DNA of 64,000 bases from Ornithinibacillus californiensis (GCF_001038485.1 NZ_LDUE01000005.1:79752-143751); one strand, 5' to 3'; shown: positions 9,346 through 19,290, counted from the first letter of the stretch. The notes: a model not told the origin generated them from the sequence alone. Numbers and translations are program-made.

Positions 9346-9855
9346 CTAGTTTGCTAGACTTTTCCCGAGCCATTTCTTTAATTGTTTCCTGTTTTTGAAA
9401 ATAAGGATTTCTTTGCCTCTAAGCTGAGAGAGCCTATCATACATCTTTGGTGCTTTGTCCTTATTATAATTCTTGGTCCAAAGGATGAAATCCATATTGA
9501 GCCGTTCTGGACAATCCTTCCCCATGTCTGGTCTCGTCTTATTACGATATTGGATTCTTCTTTTTGTAATACCGTATAAACAACGTAGGGTGGAATAATT
9601 TAGGAAGATAATGGTATCTGCATTTTCTAATCGCTTTGGTAATGTTGCGCCGTAATTCCCATCAATTATCCAACTATCTAGTTTCAATATCTCATCATGA
9701 TTTTGTAGAAACTCGTCCTCATTGGATGGTTGCCAATTTGGTTTCCAGTAAAAGGAGTCCATATGATAAACGGGAATATGAAGTTTTTCACCTAGTTGTT
9801 TAGCAAGTGTTGATTTCCCAGCACCAGGATTTCCAAGTATCGTAATTTTCTTCAT
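9346..9855 (-). CDS. P-loop nucleotide kinase, FlaR/adenylate-kinase-like
   Basis: A 169-residue protein with Walker A GNPGAGKST (about residues 7-15), a DSFYWKPNW stretch typical of the topology-modulation (FlaR) group of small kinases, a WIIDGNYG motif and an Arg-rich lid (KRRIQYRNKTRPD). AAGGAGG precedes the ATG at 9855; the in-frame upstream codons lack a ribosome site. These proteins are predicted small-molecule kinases of unknown substrate. It lies between the peptidase gene and dat, all on the minus strand. Confidence 0.8.
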   Translation of the reverse strand: MKKITILGNPGAGKSTLAKQLGEKLHIPVYHMDSFYWKPNWQPSNEDEFLQNHDEILKLDSWIIDGNYGATLPKRLENADTIIFLNYSTLRCLYGITKRRIQYRNKTRPDMGKDCPERLNMDFILWTKNYNKDKAPKMYDRLSQLRGKEILIFKNRKQLKKWLGKSLAN

Positions 9856-9906
9856 GAGATACCTCCTTATTAAGACTAAATATTCCGAAATACAAAAAAG
9901 AAACAT

Positions 9907-9950
9907 AGGCTGTCTTATAGGAAGGATACTATTTCCTAAGAAGACAGCCT
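9907..9950 (-). terminator. Terminator of dat
   Basis: AGGCTGTCTTA and its near-complement CTAAGAAGACAGCCT form a hairpin; on the minus strand it is followed by a T-rich run (9893-9903). Confidence 0.75.
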
Positions 9951-9954
9951 TGTA

Positions 9955-10827
9955 TTAGGCGTTAGCAATTAGATTTTCTATTATGTTAGCATCTTTTTCA
10001 TAGGCAGCTTGTAGCTTTCTAGTAATCTCACCAGGCATCCCATCCTTAACTGGGCTACCATCAACGGTAATAATTGGCGTGATTTCTGACGTACTACTAG
10101 AGAGGAATAGTTCATCAGCATTCGCTATATCATCAAGCATAAATGGTTCTTCGATAAGTGGGATGTTTAAATCAGTAACAAATCTTTCAATTGCCATACG
10201 AACACATCCGTGCAAAATGTTTCTAGTTGTAGGGTGTGTATATATTTTTCCATCCTTCACTAAATAAACATTAGAAGATGAGCACTCTGTTACAACGCCA
10301 TCCTTATGGAGGATTGCTTCATAACAGCCCTGTTCTTTTGCTTCTTGCTTTGCCATTACATTCGGCAATAGATTAAGACTCTTTATATAACAATTCTCCC
10401 AGCGAATGTCGCGGTGTGTGATAACCCCGACGCCATTCTTTAAGGTTACTAGATTACGAGGAACTGCTTGGACATACGCATAAATATTTGGCTCGACATT
10501 CGTTGGGAAAACATGATCACGTGGTGCTGATCCTCGGGAAATTTGCATATATACTTTCCCATTTTCAGCCATGTTATTTCGCTCTAATAATTCGAGTAAT
10601 AAGTTTTTGATTTCTTCCTTAGAATGGGAGAGTTTTATTTTAATAGCTTCTGTTGAACGGAATAACCGATCAATATGTTCATCAAATAAATAATAGGTTC
10701 CATTGTAGATACGAATTACTTCATATATACCATCCCCGAACTGAAGAGCGCGCTCTTCAAGTGGGAATTTTAAACTGTCACGATGAATAAACTTTTCTTG
10801 TGATAAGATAACTGGAAATACTGACAA
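9955..10827 (-). CDS. dat: D-amino-acid (D-alanine) transaminase
   Basis: A 290-residue class IV PLP aminotransferase. It interconverts D-alanine and 2-oxoglutarate with pyruvate and D-glutamate, feeding peptidoglycan precursors. Signatures are ERALQFGDGIYEV near residues 25-37, the PLP Lys in YIKSLNLLPN (about 148), and ECSSSNVYLV followed by HPTTRNILHGC. The length is typical of Bacillus Dat. It starts with TTG; GGAGGGG lies 7 nt upstream. It has its own terminator and no co-directional gene immediately upstream, so it is probably the first gene of its unit. Confidence 0.9.
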   Translation of the reverse strand: MSVFPVILSQEKFIHRDSLKFPLEERALQFGDGIYEVIRIYNGTYYLFDEHIDRLFRSTEAIKIKLSHSKEEIKNLLLELLERNNMAENGKVYMQISRGSAPRDHVFPTNVEPNIYAYVQAVPRNLVTLKNGVGVITHRDIRWENCYIKSLNLLPNVMAKQEAKEQGCYEAILHKDGVVTECSSSNVYLVKDGKIYTHPTTRNILHGCVRMAIERFVTDLNIPLIEEPFMLDDIANADELFLSSSTSEITPIITVDGSPVKDGMPGEITRKLQAAYEKDANIIENLIANA

Positions 10828-11070
10828 CTCAATTCCCCTCCTTATTGTTATGACTATTTTATTACTTCACTATGCTGTTGTAAATGATTGTTTTAATATA
10901 TTATTCAAATTGTTTTTTGGGGTTATAAATTATAATCGCTATGGCGTGTGGAAAAGAGGCAAAAAGCTAAAGTTTGTTCCGATTTCGCTAAAGTTAAAAC
11001 TAAATTCGCTAAAGATTCATCAATCTATGCTAAACATTATGTCAACCAACTAGAAAAGTAAAAAAAGTTC

Positions 11071-11099
11071 TTGCACGATGACAATTATATTGTTATAAT
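11071..11099 (+). promoter_or_regulatory. Strong SigA promoter upstream of a non-coding leader
   Basis: TTGCAC (11071-11076), a 17-nt spacer and TATAAT (11094-11099). No coding gene follows; the next feature is a roughly 185-nt structured stretch and then tRNA-Gly. Confidence 0.7.
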
Positions 11100-11105
11100 T
11101 GCTAT

Positions 11106-11290
11106 CGTACTCAAAAAAACGTGCTCATTGGACCAAGCGCTAAACATTGCCAGAAAACAGCGGGTGTAGTAACGAGCAACACATCCACCGAATTCGCTAC
11201 GAGTTGCCCCGAGGAATATACATCTTCGAATAAGCTAGTAGACGCAGAGGCATAATGGACCACATATGGCGCGGTCAACAAAATAAAATA
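11106..11290 (+). ncRNA. Candidate structured non-coding RNA (possibly 6S-like)
   Basis: It lies about 7 nt after a strong promoter and has no credible ORF. The two ends can pair: TTGGACC-aa-GCGC (11128-11140) with GCGCGGTCAA (11269-11278), then CATTGCC (11145-11151) with GGCATAATG (11249-11257). A large open region and an apical GCAAC/GTTGC stem remain inside. The length and rod-like form with a central bubble recall 6S RNA, but I could not match a family sequence. It also carries an 11-nt copy (11160-11170) of the 5' end of the downstream tRNA. It might instead be only a long tRNA leader. Confidence 0.35.
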
Positions 11291-11309
11291 ATACTTCCAA
11301 ATACACAAC

Positions 11310-11383
11310 GCGGGTGTAGTTTAATGGTAAAACTCTAGCCTTCCAAGCTAATGTCGTGGGTTCGATTCCCATCACCCGCTCCA
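11310..11383 (+). tRNA. tRNA-Gly (anticodon TCC), CCA encoded
   Basis: The acceptor GCGGGTG pairs perfectly with CACCCGC. The anticodon loop is CTTCCAA, with the T-loop TTCGATT. CCA is encoded at 11381-11383. One weak pair closes the anticodon stem. It stands alone, not in a tRNA cluster. Confidence 0.95.
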
Positions 11384-11530
11384 TACATATGTCCTAACGC
11401 AGTGTTTCGTAAAAACTTACGAAATGTTGCGTTTTTACTTTTCCTGGACATTTTTAGCCTAAAGACTTAACAAATTAACGTTCACGTAGTATCGTAATGA
11501 TAGATTACAACAAGAAGGGAGGCCATACAA

Positions 11531-12682
11531 ATGAACATCAACCAACTCCAACAAGAAATCATTGATTACAGTAAAGAACTTGGGATAGATAAAATTGGTT
11601 TTACAACTGCTGATGTTTTTAGCGAGTTAAAAGAGAGATTAAAGCGTCAGCAAGAATTAAAATATGATTCAGGGTTTGAAAAAGGATCGAATGAGGAACG
11701 TACGGAGCCAAGACGATTGCTTCCTGAAGCGCAATCCATCATTTCTATTGCTATGGCCTACCCATCACGAATGCAAAAGGATGCCCCGAAAAGTACGAAG
11801 GAAGAGAGAAGAGGTTTCTTTTGTCGTGCTTCATGGGGAATGGATTATCATCATGTACTAAGGGAACGACTACAAAAATTAGAAGCTTTTATACATGAAA
11901 AGGTAGAAGATGCCGTTACTAAAGTAATGGTTGATACCGGTGAACTATCAGATAAAGCAGTTGCAGAGCGTGCTGGAATAGGGTATGTAGGAAAAAACAC
12001 GTTACTTATTACCGAAGAATACGGTTCCTTTGTTTATATCGGAGAACTAATGACGAATATTCCGTTTGTACCGGACACACCTGCAGAAGATGGATGCGGA
12101 GATTGCAGGAAGTGTATCGATGCTTGTCCTACTGGAGCAATAGTGCAAGGTGGACAATTGAATGCGCAACGCTGTATTGCTTTTCTGACACAAACGAAGG
12201 ATTTTCTTCCAGAAGAATTTCGCACGAAGCTCGGCAACCGAGTATATGGCTGTGATACGTGTCAGTTAGTTTGTCCTAAGAATAAAAAGATTGATTTTCA
12301 TATTCATCCAGAATTTGAACCAGATAATGATATCGCTAAGCCGAAGTTAAAACCGATGCTTACGATTTCTAACAGAGAATTTAAAGAACAATTTGGTCAT
12401 GTAGCAGGAGCTTGGCGCGGGAAAAAGCCAATTCAGCGTAATGCAATCATTGGACTTGGCCACTATAAAGATAAAACAGCGGTAGATGAATTAATCGCCA
12501 TCATGAATAATGACCCAAGACCTGTAATTCGCGGAACAGCAGCATGGTCGTTAGGAAAAATAGGAACAGACCAAGGATTTGCTGCAATCACAAAGGCAAT
12601 GGAAAAAGAAAATGATGCGGATGTTCTTTATGAAATGGAGAAAGGTTTAGCATTTCGTGAAGTGCAGCCTATTAAGGAGTAG
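11531..12682 (+). CDS. queG: Epoxyqueuosine reductase QueG
   Basis: A 383-residue cobalamin and iron-sulfur enzyme that carries out the last step of queuosine synthesis in tRNA (epoxyqueuosine to queuosine). Two 4Fe-4S motifs are visible: CGDCRKCIDACP (from about residue 189) and CDTCQLVCP (about 240). The family residues GVDTG-like VDTGELSDKAVAERAG are present, and a C-terminal HEAT-like stretch covers about 305-380. GGGAGG lies upstream of the ATG. The order queG, amidase, trmL matches B. subtilis yhbA-yhbB-cspR; here ogt is inserted after queG. Confidence 0.95.
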   Translation: MNINQLQQEIIDYSKELGIDKIGFTTADVFSELKERLKRQQELKYDSGFEKGSNEERTEPRRLLPEAQSIISIAMAYPSRMQKDAPKSTKEERRGFFCRASWGMDYHHVLRERLQKLEAFIHEKVEDAVTKVMVDTGELSDKAVAERAGIGYVGKNTLLITEEYGSFVYIGELMTNIPFVPDTPAEDGCGDCRKCIDACPTGAIVQGGQLNAQRCIAFLTQTKDFLPEEFRTKLGNRVYGCDTCQLVCPKNKKIDFHIHPEFEPDNDIAKPKLKPMLTISNREFKEQFGHVAGAWRGKKPIQRNAIIGLGHYKDKTAVDELIAIMNNDPRPVIRGTAAWSLGKIGTDQGFAAITKAMEKENDADVLYEMEKGLAFREVQPIKE

Positions 12683-12687
12683 GTGTA

Positions 12688-13203
12688 ATGGCTGATTTAT
12701 ATTATGGGGAGTTTGATACGCCTATAGGGACGTTGTTAGTAGTAACAGATGATAACAAAGTTGTTCGTATTGATTATGGTACGTTTGCTGATCATGAGGA
12801 AAAGATCACGAAATGGTTAAAACAACATTATACTCATGAGGAGATTGTCGCTTCGCCAGAAAAAATCAGCCATGTTCAGAAGCAGCTAGATGAGTATTTT
12901 AGCAAAGAAAGAACAACATTTGAGTTAAAATTTGCTTTTCACGGGACGCCATTTCAACGGAAGGTATGGGAAGCACTACTCCAGGAACTTCCCTATGGTA
13001 AAGCAAAGAGCTATAAGGAAATTGCAATCGCAATAGGTAATCCAAAAGCAGTCCGCGCTGTTGGTGGAGCAGTGAATAAAAATCCTTTCTCCATTTTAGT
13101 ACCGTGCCACCGTGTGATAGGGGCTAATGGGAAATTAGTTGGCTATAATGGTGGCCTTGATAAAAAAGAATATTTATTAAAACATGAAGAAATATTACCT
13201 TAG
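12688..13203 (+). CDS. ogt: Methylated-DNA--protein-cysteine methyltransferase
   Basis: A 171-residue suicide repair protein that takes the methyl group from O6-methylguanine. The acceptor Cys is at about residue 140 in PCHRVIG, followed by the family's GYNGGLDKKEYLL tail. The N-terminal ribonuclease-like domain covers about 1-80. It starts 5 bp after queG with AAGGAG inside the end of that gene, so the two are co-transcribed. A hairpin with a T tract follows directly. Confidence 0.93.
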   Translation: MADLYYGEFDTPIGTLLVVTDDNKVVRIDYGTFADHEEKITKWLKQHYTHEEIVASPEKISHVQKQLDEYFSKERTTFELKFAFHGTPFQRKVWEALLQELPYGKAKSYKEIAIAIGNPKAVRAVGGAVNKNPFSILVPCHRVIGANGKLVGYNGGLDKKEYLLKHEEILP

Positions 13204-13211
13204 ACTAGCTT

Positions 13212-13246
13212 TCCCTCCATATATATCTTAATGGAGGGGATTTTTT
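13212..13246 (+). terminator. Terminator-like hairpin that also covers the next gene's ribosome site
   Basis: TCCCTCCAT pairs with ATGGAGGG(G) around a 10-nt loop, followed by TTTTTT; the next base is the ATG of the amidase gene. The right arm contains the GGAGGGG Shine-Dalgarno of that gene, so the hairpin would both end ogt transcripts and hide the ribosome site. Confidence 0.7.
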
Positions 13247-14092
13247 ATGAAACAACTTGAAGCGTTTTGGCTGGAACAATTTGAGTCTGAGAATCCGAAG
13301 TTCGATTGGTTAGAAAAACAAAAGGAATTGTTTCATAACCGCGGTTTGAAATTAGTTCGAGTAAATGGAAAAGGGCATATTTATCAAAGATTAAAGTATG
13401 ACGACAAGGAAAAAGTGTATTACCATTTACACCTATCGATGCTTCTTAAACAAGGCAATCATTTTGTTAGAGAAGAACGAACTATTCCATATGAATTTAT
13501 TATGAAAAATGGTGAGATATTGGACCATAAGCAAACCGTTGAAGGTCAGCCTGAGGAACAGTTAGAGAATTTGAAGCCAGATACTTCAACAGATGAAAAG
13601 GGAGAAAGATTTAGTTACGACCGACTAGCGGCTGTCCAGTATGCTGAAAGATGGTGGAACAGTTATAACCCGCAGTATCGAAAGTTTGATGTGGATTGCA
13701 CGAATTATGTTTCCCAATGTTTGCATGCAGGTGGTGCACCGATGCGAGGAGCACCAAATCGAAGTCAAGGATGGTGGTATTCAGGGAATAATTGGAGCTA
13801 TAGTTGGGCAGTTGCCCACTCCTTGAGATGGTTTTTGTCTGGGTCAACCCATGGCTTAAAAGGAACGGAAGTAGAATCAGCAAGTGAACTAGAGCCCGGC
13901 GATATAATTTGCTATGACTTTCAAGGTGATGGTAGGTGGGATCATAATACGATTGTCGTTGCAAAAGATGCATACGGGTTGCCTTTAGTTAATGCCCATA
14001 CCCAAAATAGCCGACATCGCTATTGGTCATATGAAGACTCGAGTGCATATACCCCTAATATAAAATATAAGTTTTTCCGTATTGGGGTTTAA
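13247..14092 (+). CDS. Amidase-domain (Amidase_6) protein, YhbB-like
   Basis: A 281-residue protein without a signal peptide. The C-terminal half (about 120-280) is an Amidase_6 / NlpC-P60-like Cys hydrolase domain: YAERWWNSYNP, the likely nucleophile Cys in DVDCTNYVSQ, and a His in DHNTIVV. The N-terminal 110 residues resemble the YhbB leader domain. Such proteins are predicted cell-wall or peptide amidases; the substrate is unknown. Its ATG directly follows a T tract, and its ribosome site lies in a terminator stem. Confidence 0.82.
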   Translation: MKQLEAFWLEQFESENPKFDWLEKQKELFHNRGLKLVRVNGKGHIYQRLKYDDKEKVYYHLHLSMLLKQGNHFVREERTIPYEFIMKNGEILDHKQTVEGQPEEQLENLKPDTSTDEKGERFSYDRLAAVQYAERWWNSYNPQYRKFDVDCTNYVSQCLHAGGAPMRGAPNRSQGWWYSGNNWSYSWAVAHSLRWFLSGSTHGLKGTEVESASELEPGDIICYDFQGDGRWDHNTIVVAKDAYGLPLVNAHTQNSRHRYWSYEDSSAYTPNIKYKFFRIGV

Positions 14093-14150
14093 TGATATAA
14101 TAAATAAGTTGATTAATTGTGCAAAGGGACAAAGCAAGGAGAAATGAATC

Positions 14151-14624
14151 ATGAGTTTACATGTCGTATTATTTGAACCAGAAATCCCGGCTAATACGGG
14201 TAACATCGGAAGAACGTGCCTCGCAACTGATACGAAGCTACACTTAATTCACCCACTTGGTTTCTCTACGGATGACAAGGCGGTTCGACGAGCAGGATTA
14301 GATTATTGGAAAGAAGTCGATATCGTTGAACACAACTCGATTTTTGATTTATACGATAACTATCCTAATGGGAAATTTTATTATATCGAAAACTTTGGTA
14401 CAAAGCACTATACCGATTATGATTATAGTAATCTGGAAGAAGATATCTTCTTTGTGTTTGGTAAGGAGTCGACTGGTTTTCCTAAGGAACTTCTAGTAGG
14501 AAAAGAAGATCAATGCCTTCGAATTCATATGAATGATAAGGTTCGTTCACTGAACCTATCCAATACTGCCGCAATCATAATTTATGAAGCGCTAAGACAA
14601 CAAGGTTTTCCAAAATTGACTTAA
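14151..14624 (+). CDS. trmL: tRNA (cytidine/uridine-34-2'-O)-methyltransferase TrmL
   Basis: A 157-residue SPOUT methyltransferase that methylates the wobble ribose in tRNA-Leu isoacceptors. Family signatures: EPEIPANTGNIGRTC near the start, FGKESTGFP in the middle and the knot motif RSLNLSNTAAIIIYEALRQ at the end. AAGGAG precedes the ATG. The neighbourhood (queG, yhbB, trmL) groups tRNA wobble-position modification genes. Confidence 0.95.
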   Translation: MSLHVVLFEPEIPANTGNIGRTCLATDTKLHLIHPLGFSTDDKAVRRAGLDYWKEVDIVEHNSIFDLYDNYPNGKFYYIENFGTKHYTDYDYSNLEEDIFFVFGKESTGFPKELLVGKEDQCLRIHMNDKVRSLNLSNTAAIIIYEALRQQGFPKLT

Positions 14625-14630
14625 CATTTG

Positions 14631-14661
14631 CGTCATTCACTATAGGTGGATGGCGTTTTTT
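14631..14661 (+). terminator. Terminator of trmL
   Basis: CGTCATTCAC pairs with GTGGATGGCG (wobble pairs allowed) around a short loop, followed by TTTTTT. Confidence 0.75.
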
Positions 14662-14737
14662 GTACTAACGGTGAAAACAGTAATGCTTCTCTCTAAATAT
14701 TGAGAGTCGCCAGGAGCTAATTTTTGGCAAAAATAAA

Positions 14738-14762
14738 ACTAGCTCCACAAAAGAGCTAGCTT
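14738..14762 (-). terminator. Terminator of the small membrane protein gene
   Basis: On the minus strand CTAGCTC pairs with GAGCTAG, followed by a T-rich run TTTTATTTTT. Confidence 0.7.
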
Positions 14763-14772
14763 TCATACGCTA

Positions 14773-14874
14773 TTATTGATTTTTCTTTGGTACTCCTGGT
14801 TTTGCATCATATCCTGCTGTGAAAATACTAATTAGAAATGTAACGGTTACACCTATGATAAGTGCTAATTTCAT
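14773..14874 (-). CDS. Small single-helix protein, 33 residues
   Basis: MKLALIIGVTVTFLISIFTAG is a membrane or signal segment; a short tail YDAKPGVPKKNQ follows. AAGGAGG sits 8 nt before the ATG, and a terminator follows the stop, so this looks like a real gene. It lies divergently upstream of odhA. Function unknown. Confidence 0.65.
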   Translation of the reverse strand: MKLALIIGVTVTFLISIFTAGYDAKPGVPKKNQ

Positions 14875-15089
14875 TGGGGAATCCTCCTTTAATCAAATAC
14901 ATATGTAAGAAAGGTATCTAAATCATATCTGTTCCCATTATAACGAAAAAGTATCCGAATGTGAACTAAGATTAGTTACAATTACGTGAACTGATAAGCA
15001 AGAAAATTCGGCAAATTTCTAATTCGATACAATTCTGGGATTATGCGCATAAGATATATTGTTTCCCTTTTGAAAATAAGGTATATTAG

Positions 15090-15118
15090 TTGATGAAGAA
15101 TCAAGTCAGTTCTATAAT
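15090..15118 (+). promoter_or_regulatory. Predicted SigA promoter of odhAB
   Basis: TTGATG (15090-15095), a 17-nt spacer and TATAAT (15113-15118), about 64 nt before the odhA start. Confidence 0.6.
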
Positions 15119-15181
15119 AGACTTGCGAATAAAAACCGTTTTCATACGGAGAAATGTTAACTTCTAATGGGGGTATAAGAC

Positions 15182-18037
15182 GTGGCACAAAATGACGAAT
15201 CTTCACAAAGATTCTGGGGAGAGTTTCATGGTCCTAACATGGGGTATGTGGAAGAACAGTATGAGCTATACAAAGAGGACCCTCAAGCTATTGATCAATC
15301 TTTAAGACAACTATTTGATCAGTATGGAGCTCCGAATTGGTTGAATGCCTCAACTGGCAGTATTCAACAAAGTTCTACAAGCACTTCCATAAACGATGTC
15401 AAGAAAATTACCTCAACATATAAATTAGTTGAGGCTATTCGTCGTTTCGGACATTTGGAGGCAGATATATACCCAGTAAGTATTTTTGATGAAAGAACAT
15501 CTGAACTACTTGACCCGAAAACTTATGGTTTGACGGAAGCTGACTTAAAAGAAATTCCGGCTAATTGGGTATGGGAAAAAGCACCTGTTGGTGTTGATAC
15601 TGCGCTTGATGTCGTACAGAACTTAAGAAAATTTTATACAGGTACGATTACATTTGAATATGATCATGTTGATAGTGATGATGAGCGAGCTTGGCTATCC
15701 GATTATATTGAATCTGGTAAAGCGCGCCTAGATTTAACTGACGATGAGAAAAAGCAATTGTTAGATCGCTTAGCAAATGTAGAGGGGTTTGAAGGGTTTT
15801 TACAAAAGACATTTGTTGGTCAAAAGCGTTTCTCTATTGAGGGACTAGAGGCAATGGTTCCGATGCTTGATCACATCGTGAAATATGCATCAGAAGATAA
15901 AGTGGAAAACATTATGATGGGTATGGCACACCGTGGTAGATTAAGTGTGTTAGCTCATGTATTAGGTAAACCGATTGATAAAATCTTCTCTGAATTCCAC
16001 CATTCACCGAATAAGGAGTTAATGCCTTCTGAAGGTTCAAGAGGAATTAACTATGGTTGGACCGGAGATGTTAAATACCATTTCGGAGCTGTAAGAGATG
16101 TGAAAGATGGCGAAGAAACGAAGATTAAAATTACGTTAGCTCACAATCCATCACATCTAGAATTTGTAAATCCAGTTGTGGAAGGGTTTACTCGTGCAGC
16201 TCAGGATGACCGTACAGAAAGCGGCTATCCGAAACAAGATGTATCAAAAGCGATTCCAGTATTAATCCATGGTGATGCTGCATTTATTGGTGAAGGTGTT
16301 GTTGCTGAAACACTTAACCTAGCGAACTTACCAGGATATCGAACTGGTGGAACGCTGCATATTATTGCAAACAATCTACTAGGATATACAACAGATCAGC
16401 AAGATGGACGATCTACTCGATATGCTAGTGATTTAGCAAAAGGATTTGAGATTCCTGTTATTCATGTAAATGCGGATGATCCTGTTGCTTCTGTTTCTGC
16501 AATTAAACTTGCTTATGACTACCGTCAGAAGTTTAATAAGGATATTTTAATAGACTTAGTTGGTTATCGACGTTATGGCCATAATGAGATGGATGAGCCA
16601 AGGGTTACACAGCCTAAGCTATATGGCCTTATCGACAATCATCCAACTCCTGCTAATGTTTTTGCTAATGAATTAGTGGGTAAAGGAGTTATAACAAAAG
16701 AAGAATTCGACCAAATGGTTAACAACGTAGAACAAAGTTTGAAAGCGATTTATGATGGCATGAAAGAAACGGAAATTGCTTCAGTAGAATGTAAGAATAT
16801 GCCAGATGCTTTAAATACTGATTTGGAAAAATATGAAACTGCTGTGTCCATGGATGAATTAGTAGCGCTTAACGATGATTTATTCAAACGACCAGACGGC
16901 TTTACGGAGAATAGAAAGCTAGCAAGAATTTTTAAACGCCGTAAAGAAGCACTTGACGAAGGCAATGCAGTTGATTGGGGTGCAGGGGAAGCACTTGCTT
17001 ATGCATCCATCTTAAAAGACGGTATTCCAATTCGTCTAACTGGTCAGGACTCTGAGCGCGGTACTTTTGCTCATCGTCATGCAGTTTTAAACGATGCAGT
17101 TACTAATGAAAAGTACAGCATCTTCCACGGGTTAGGTGCCAATGCTTCATTTGATATTCGTAACAGCCCACTTTCTGAGGTTGCGGTATTAGGATTTGAA
17201 TATGGATATAGTGTTCAAGCTCCTAATACATTAGTTCTTTGGGAAGCGCAGTTTGGAGACTTTGCTAACGTTGCACAAACAATCTTTGATCAGTTTATCT
17301 CAGCTGCCCGTGCAAAATGGGGAGATAAGTCCAATATGGTAATGTTGTTACCACATGGTTATGAAGGTCAAGGACCAGAACACTCTAGTGCAAGATTAGA
17401 GAGATTCTTGCAAATGGCTGCGGAGAATAACTGGATTGTTGCTTATGTAACTTCATCAGCACAGTTCTTCCATTTAATCCGTAGACAGGCGGCTTTACGT
17501 GATAAAGAAGAAGCACGTCCTTTAGTGTTAATGACACCGAAGAGTAGCTTGCTCCGTAATCAACGAATTGCTTCTGAGGCGAAAGATTTCACAGAAGGTA
17601 AATTCGAGCCACTACGTAATCAACCGAACCTAAAGGTTAGCAAGAAGAATGCAAAACGCTTACTTATTGGTTCTGGAAAAGTTATGGTGGATATCGAAGA
17701 AACTATCGTTAACTCTGATGAGAAGTATGATTGGCTACGCGCAGTTCGTTTAGAACAAATTTATCCATTCCCAACGAAAGAATTGGAACGTGTAATAAAA
17801 GAACTTCCAAATCTGGAGGAAATTGTTTGGGTTCAGGAAGAGCCTAAGAATATGGGAGCATGGGATTTTGTTGATGATTACCTAAGAGAGTTATTGAAGC
17901 CAGGGCAAAGCTTGCGTTATATTGGGCGTCCTAAGCGTTCAGCACCAGCTGTGGGTGATCCAAATGTGCATAAAACAGAACAAGAGAATATTGTACAACA
18001 AGCAATTAACCCGACATTAGGAGGAGATTCCAAATGA
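15182..18037 (+). CDS. odhA: 2-oxoglutarate dehydrogenase E1 component
   Basis: A 951-residue thiamine-diphosphate enzyme of the TCA cycle that decarboxylates 2-oxoglutarate and passes the succinyl group to OdhB. The N-terminal E1o motif [19 protein letters not shown] matches Bacillus OdhA. The ThDP site shows [18 protein letters not shown] (GDxA...N), and the second half has [15 protein letters not shown] and [22 protein letters not shown]. The length is normal (B. subtilis about 944). It starts with GTG after a weak GGGGGT ribosome site and overlaps odhB by 4 bp. The E3 subunit is not encoded here, as usual in Bacillus. Confidence 0.96.
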   Translation: MAQNDESSQRFWGEFHGPNMGYVEEQYELYKEDPQAIDQSLRQLFDQYGAPNWLNASTGSIQQSSTSTSINDVKKITSTYKLVEAIRRFGHLEADIYPVSIFDERTSELLDPKTYGLTEADLKEIPANWVWEKAPVGVDTALDVVQNLRKFYTGTITFEYDHVDSDDERAWLSDYIESGKARLDLTDDEKKQLLDRLANVEGFEGFLQKTFVGQKRFSIEGLEAMVPMLDHIVKYASEDKVENIMMGMAHRGRLSVLAHVLGKPIDKIFSEFHHSPNKELMPSEGSRGINYGWTGDVKYHFGAVRDVKDGEETKIKITLAHNPSHLEFVNPVVEGFTRAAQDDRTESGYPKQDVSKAIPVLIHGDAAFIGEGVVAETLNLANLPGYRTGGTLHIIANNLLGYTTDQQDGRSTRYASDLAKGFEIPVIHVNADDPVASVSAIKLAYDYRQKFNKDILIDLVGYRRYGHNEMDEPRVTQPKLYGLIDNHPTPANVFANELVGKGVITKEEFDQMVNNVEQSLKAIYDGMKETEIASVECKNMPDALNTDLEKYETAVSMDELVALNDDLFKRPDGFTENRKLARIFKRRKEALDEGNAVDWGAGEALAYASILKDGIPIRLTGQDSERGTFAHRHAVLNDAVTNEKYSIFHGLGANASFDIRNSPLSEVAVLGFEYGYSVQAPNTLVLWEAQFGDFANVAQTIFDQFISAARAKWGDKSNMVMLLPHGYEGQGPEHSSARLERFLQMAAENNWIVAYVTSSAQFFHLIRRQAALRDKEEARPLVLMTPKSSLLRNQRIASEAKDFTEGKFEPLRNQPNLKVSKKNAKRLLIGSGKVMVDIEETIVNSDEKYDWLRAVRLEQIYPFPTKELERVIKELPNLEEIVWVQEEPKNMGAWDFVDDYLRELLKPGQSLRYIGRPKRSAPAVGDPNVHKTEQENIVQQAINPTLGGDSK

Positions 18038-19290
18038 GTGAAATTAAAGTACCAGAACTTGCAGAATCCATTACAGAAGGAACTATCGCAGAATGGTTAG
18101 TTAAAGTAGGGGATAACGTTGAAAAAGGTGACCCGGTTGTTGAACTAGAAACAGATAAAGTTAACGTTGAGGTTAACTCTGAAGTTTCTGGTGTTATTAC
18201 AGAAATCGTACGTGAAGAAGGCGATGATGTTGTTGTAGGTGACGTAATTGCAAAAGTTAGTGCAGAAGGTGGAGCTGTAGCAGAGCCTGCTAATGAAGAG
18301 GCGCCAGCCCCAGCTGCAAAAGAAGAAGTACCAGCTGAAGCACCAAAAGCAGAAGCATCTCCAAAAACACCAGAAGAATCTGCTTCAAACCGTGATGTAA
18401 TTGCTTCACCAGCTGCTAGAAAACGCGCACGTGAGTTAAATATTGATTTAAGTACAGTAGCAACACGTGATCCATTAGGCCGTGTTCGTCCTGAAGATGT
18501 AGATGCTGCTGCAAGTGCTCCAAAGCAAGCAGAAAAATCTGCAACTGCTAAGAAGGAAGCACCGAAAGCTGAAACAACAAATTCAAGCAAACCTGTTGAA
18601 GTTGTAAAAATGTCTCGTCGTCGTCAAACAATTGCAAAACGACTAGTTGAAGCACAACAAACGGCAGCGATGCTTACAACTTTCAACGAAGTAGACCTGA
18701 CAAATGTGATGAAACTTCGTAGTGAACGAAAAGATAAATTCTTAGAGAAACATGGCGTAAAACTTGGTTTCATGTCATTCTTCACGAAAGCAGTAGTTGG
18801 TGCGTTAAAAGACTTCCCACTACTAAATGCTGAGATTTCTGGTACAGATTTACTTGTTAAGAAGTACTATGACATCGGTATTGCTGTATCTACAGAAGAA
18901 GGATTGGTCGTTCCAGTTGTACGTGACGCGGATCGTTTAGACTTCGCTGGTGTTGAAAGTGAAATTGCTAACCTTGGTAAAAAAGCTCGTAATAAAGAGC
19001 TAGGTTTACAAGACTTACAAGGTGGAACTTTCACCATTACTAACGGTGGAACATTCGGTTCTATGCTTTCTACACCAATCTTAAACGCACCACAAGTTGG
19101 TATTCTAGGAATGCATAACATCATTAAACGTGCAATGGTCATGCCAGACGATTCTATCGAAGTACGTCCAATGATGTACCTAGCACTTTCTTATGATCAC
19201 AGAATTATTGATGGTAAAGATGCAGTTCAGTTCCTAGTACGTGTTAAGCAACTTCTGGAAGATCCATATGATTTATTACTAGAAGGATAA
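18034..19290 (+). CDS. odhB: Dihydrolipoamide succinyltransferase (E2)
   Basis: A 418-residue core of the 2-oxoglutarate dehydrogenase complex. The lipoyl domain has the modified Lys at about residue 42 (ETDKVNVE). An Ala/Pro/Glu-rich linker covers about 85-122, and an E1/E3-binding domain starts near 128 ([11 protein letters not shown]). A second linker precedes the catalytic domain, whose active-site His and Asp are in SYDHRIIDG. The ATG overlaps the odhA stop (ATGA), with AGGAGG upstream. Confidence 0.96.
   Translation: MSEIKVPELAESITEGTIAEWLVKVGDNVEKGDPVVELETDKVNVEVNSEVSGVITEIVREEGDDVVVGDVIAKVSAEGGAVAEPANEEAPAPAAKEEVPAEAPKAEASPKTPEESASNRDVIASPAARKRARELNIDLSTVATRDPLGRVRPEDVDAAASAPKQAEKSATAKKEAPKAETTNSSKPVEVVKMSRRRQTIAKRLVEAQQTAAMLTTFNEVDLTNVMKLRSERKDKFLEKHGVKLGFMSFFTKAVVGALKDFPLLNAEISGTDLLVKKYYDIGIAVSTEEGLVVPVVRDADRLDFAGVESEIANLGKKARNKELGLQDLQGGTFTITNGGTFGSMLSTPILNAPQVGILGMHNIIKRAMVMPDDSIEVRPMMYLALSYDHRIIDGKDAVQFLVRVKQLLEDPYDLLLEG

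Noticed and set aside
10850..11053. 67-codon frame upstream of the candidate RNA
   Set aside because: Low-complexity AT-rich translation, no ribosome site, no recognisable motif.
18006..18590. Long Ser/Ala-rich antisense frame over odhB
   Set aside because: Shadow of the Ala/Glu/Pro-rich linker coding sequence of odhB.
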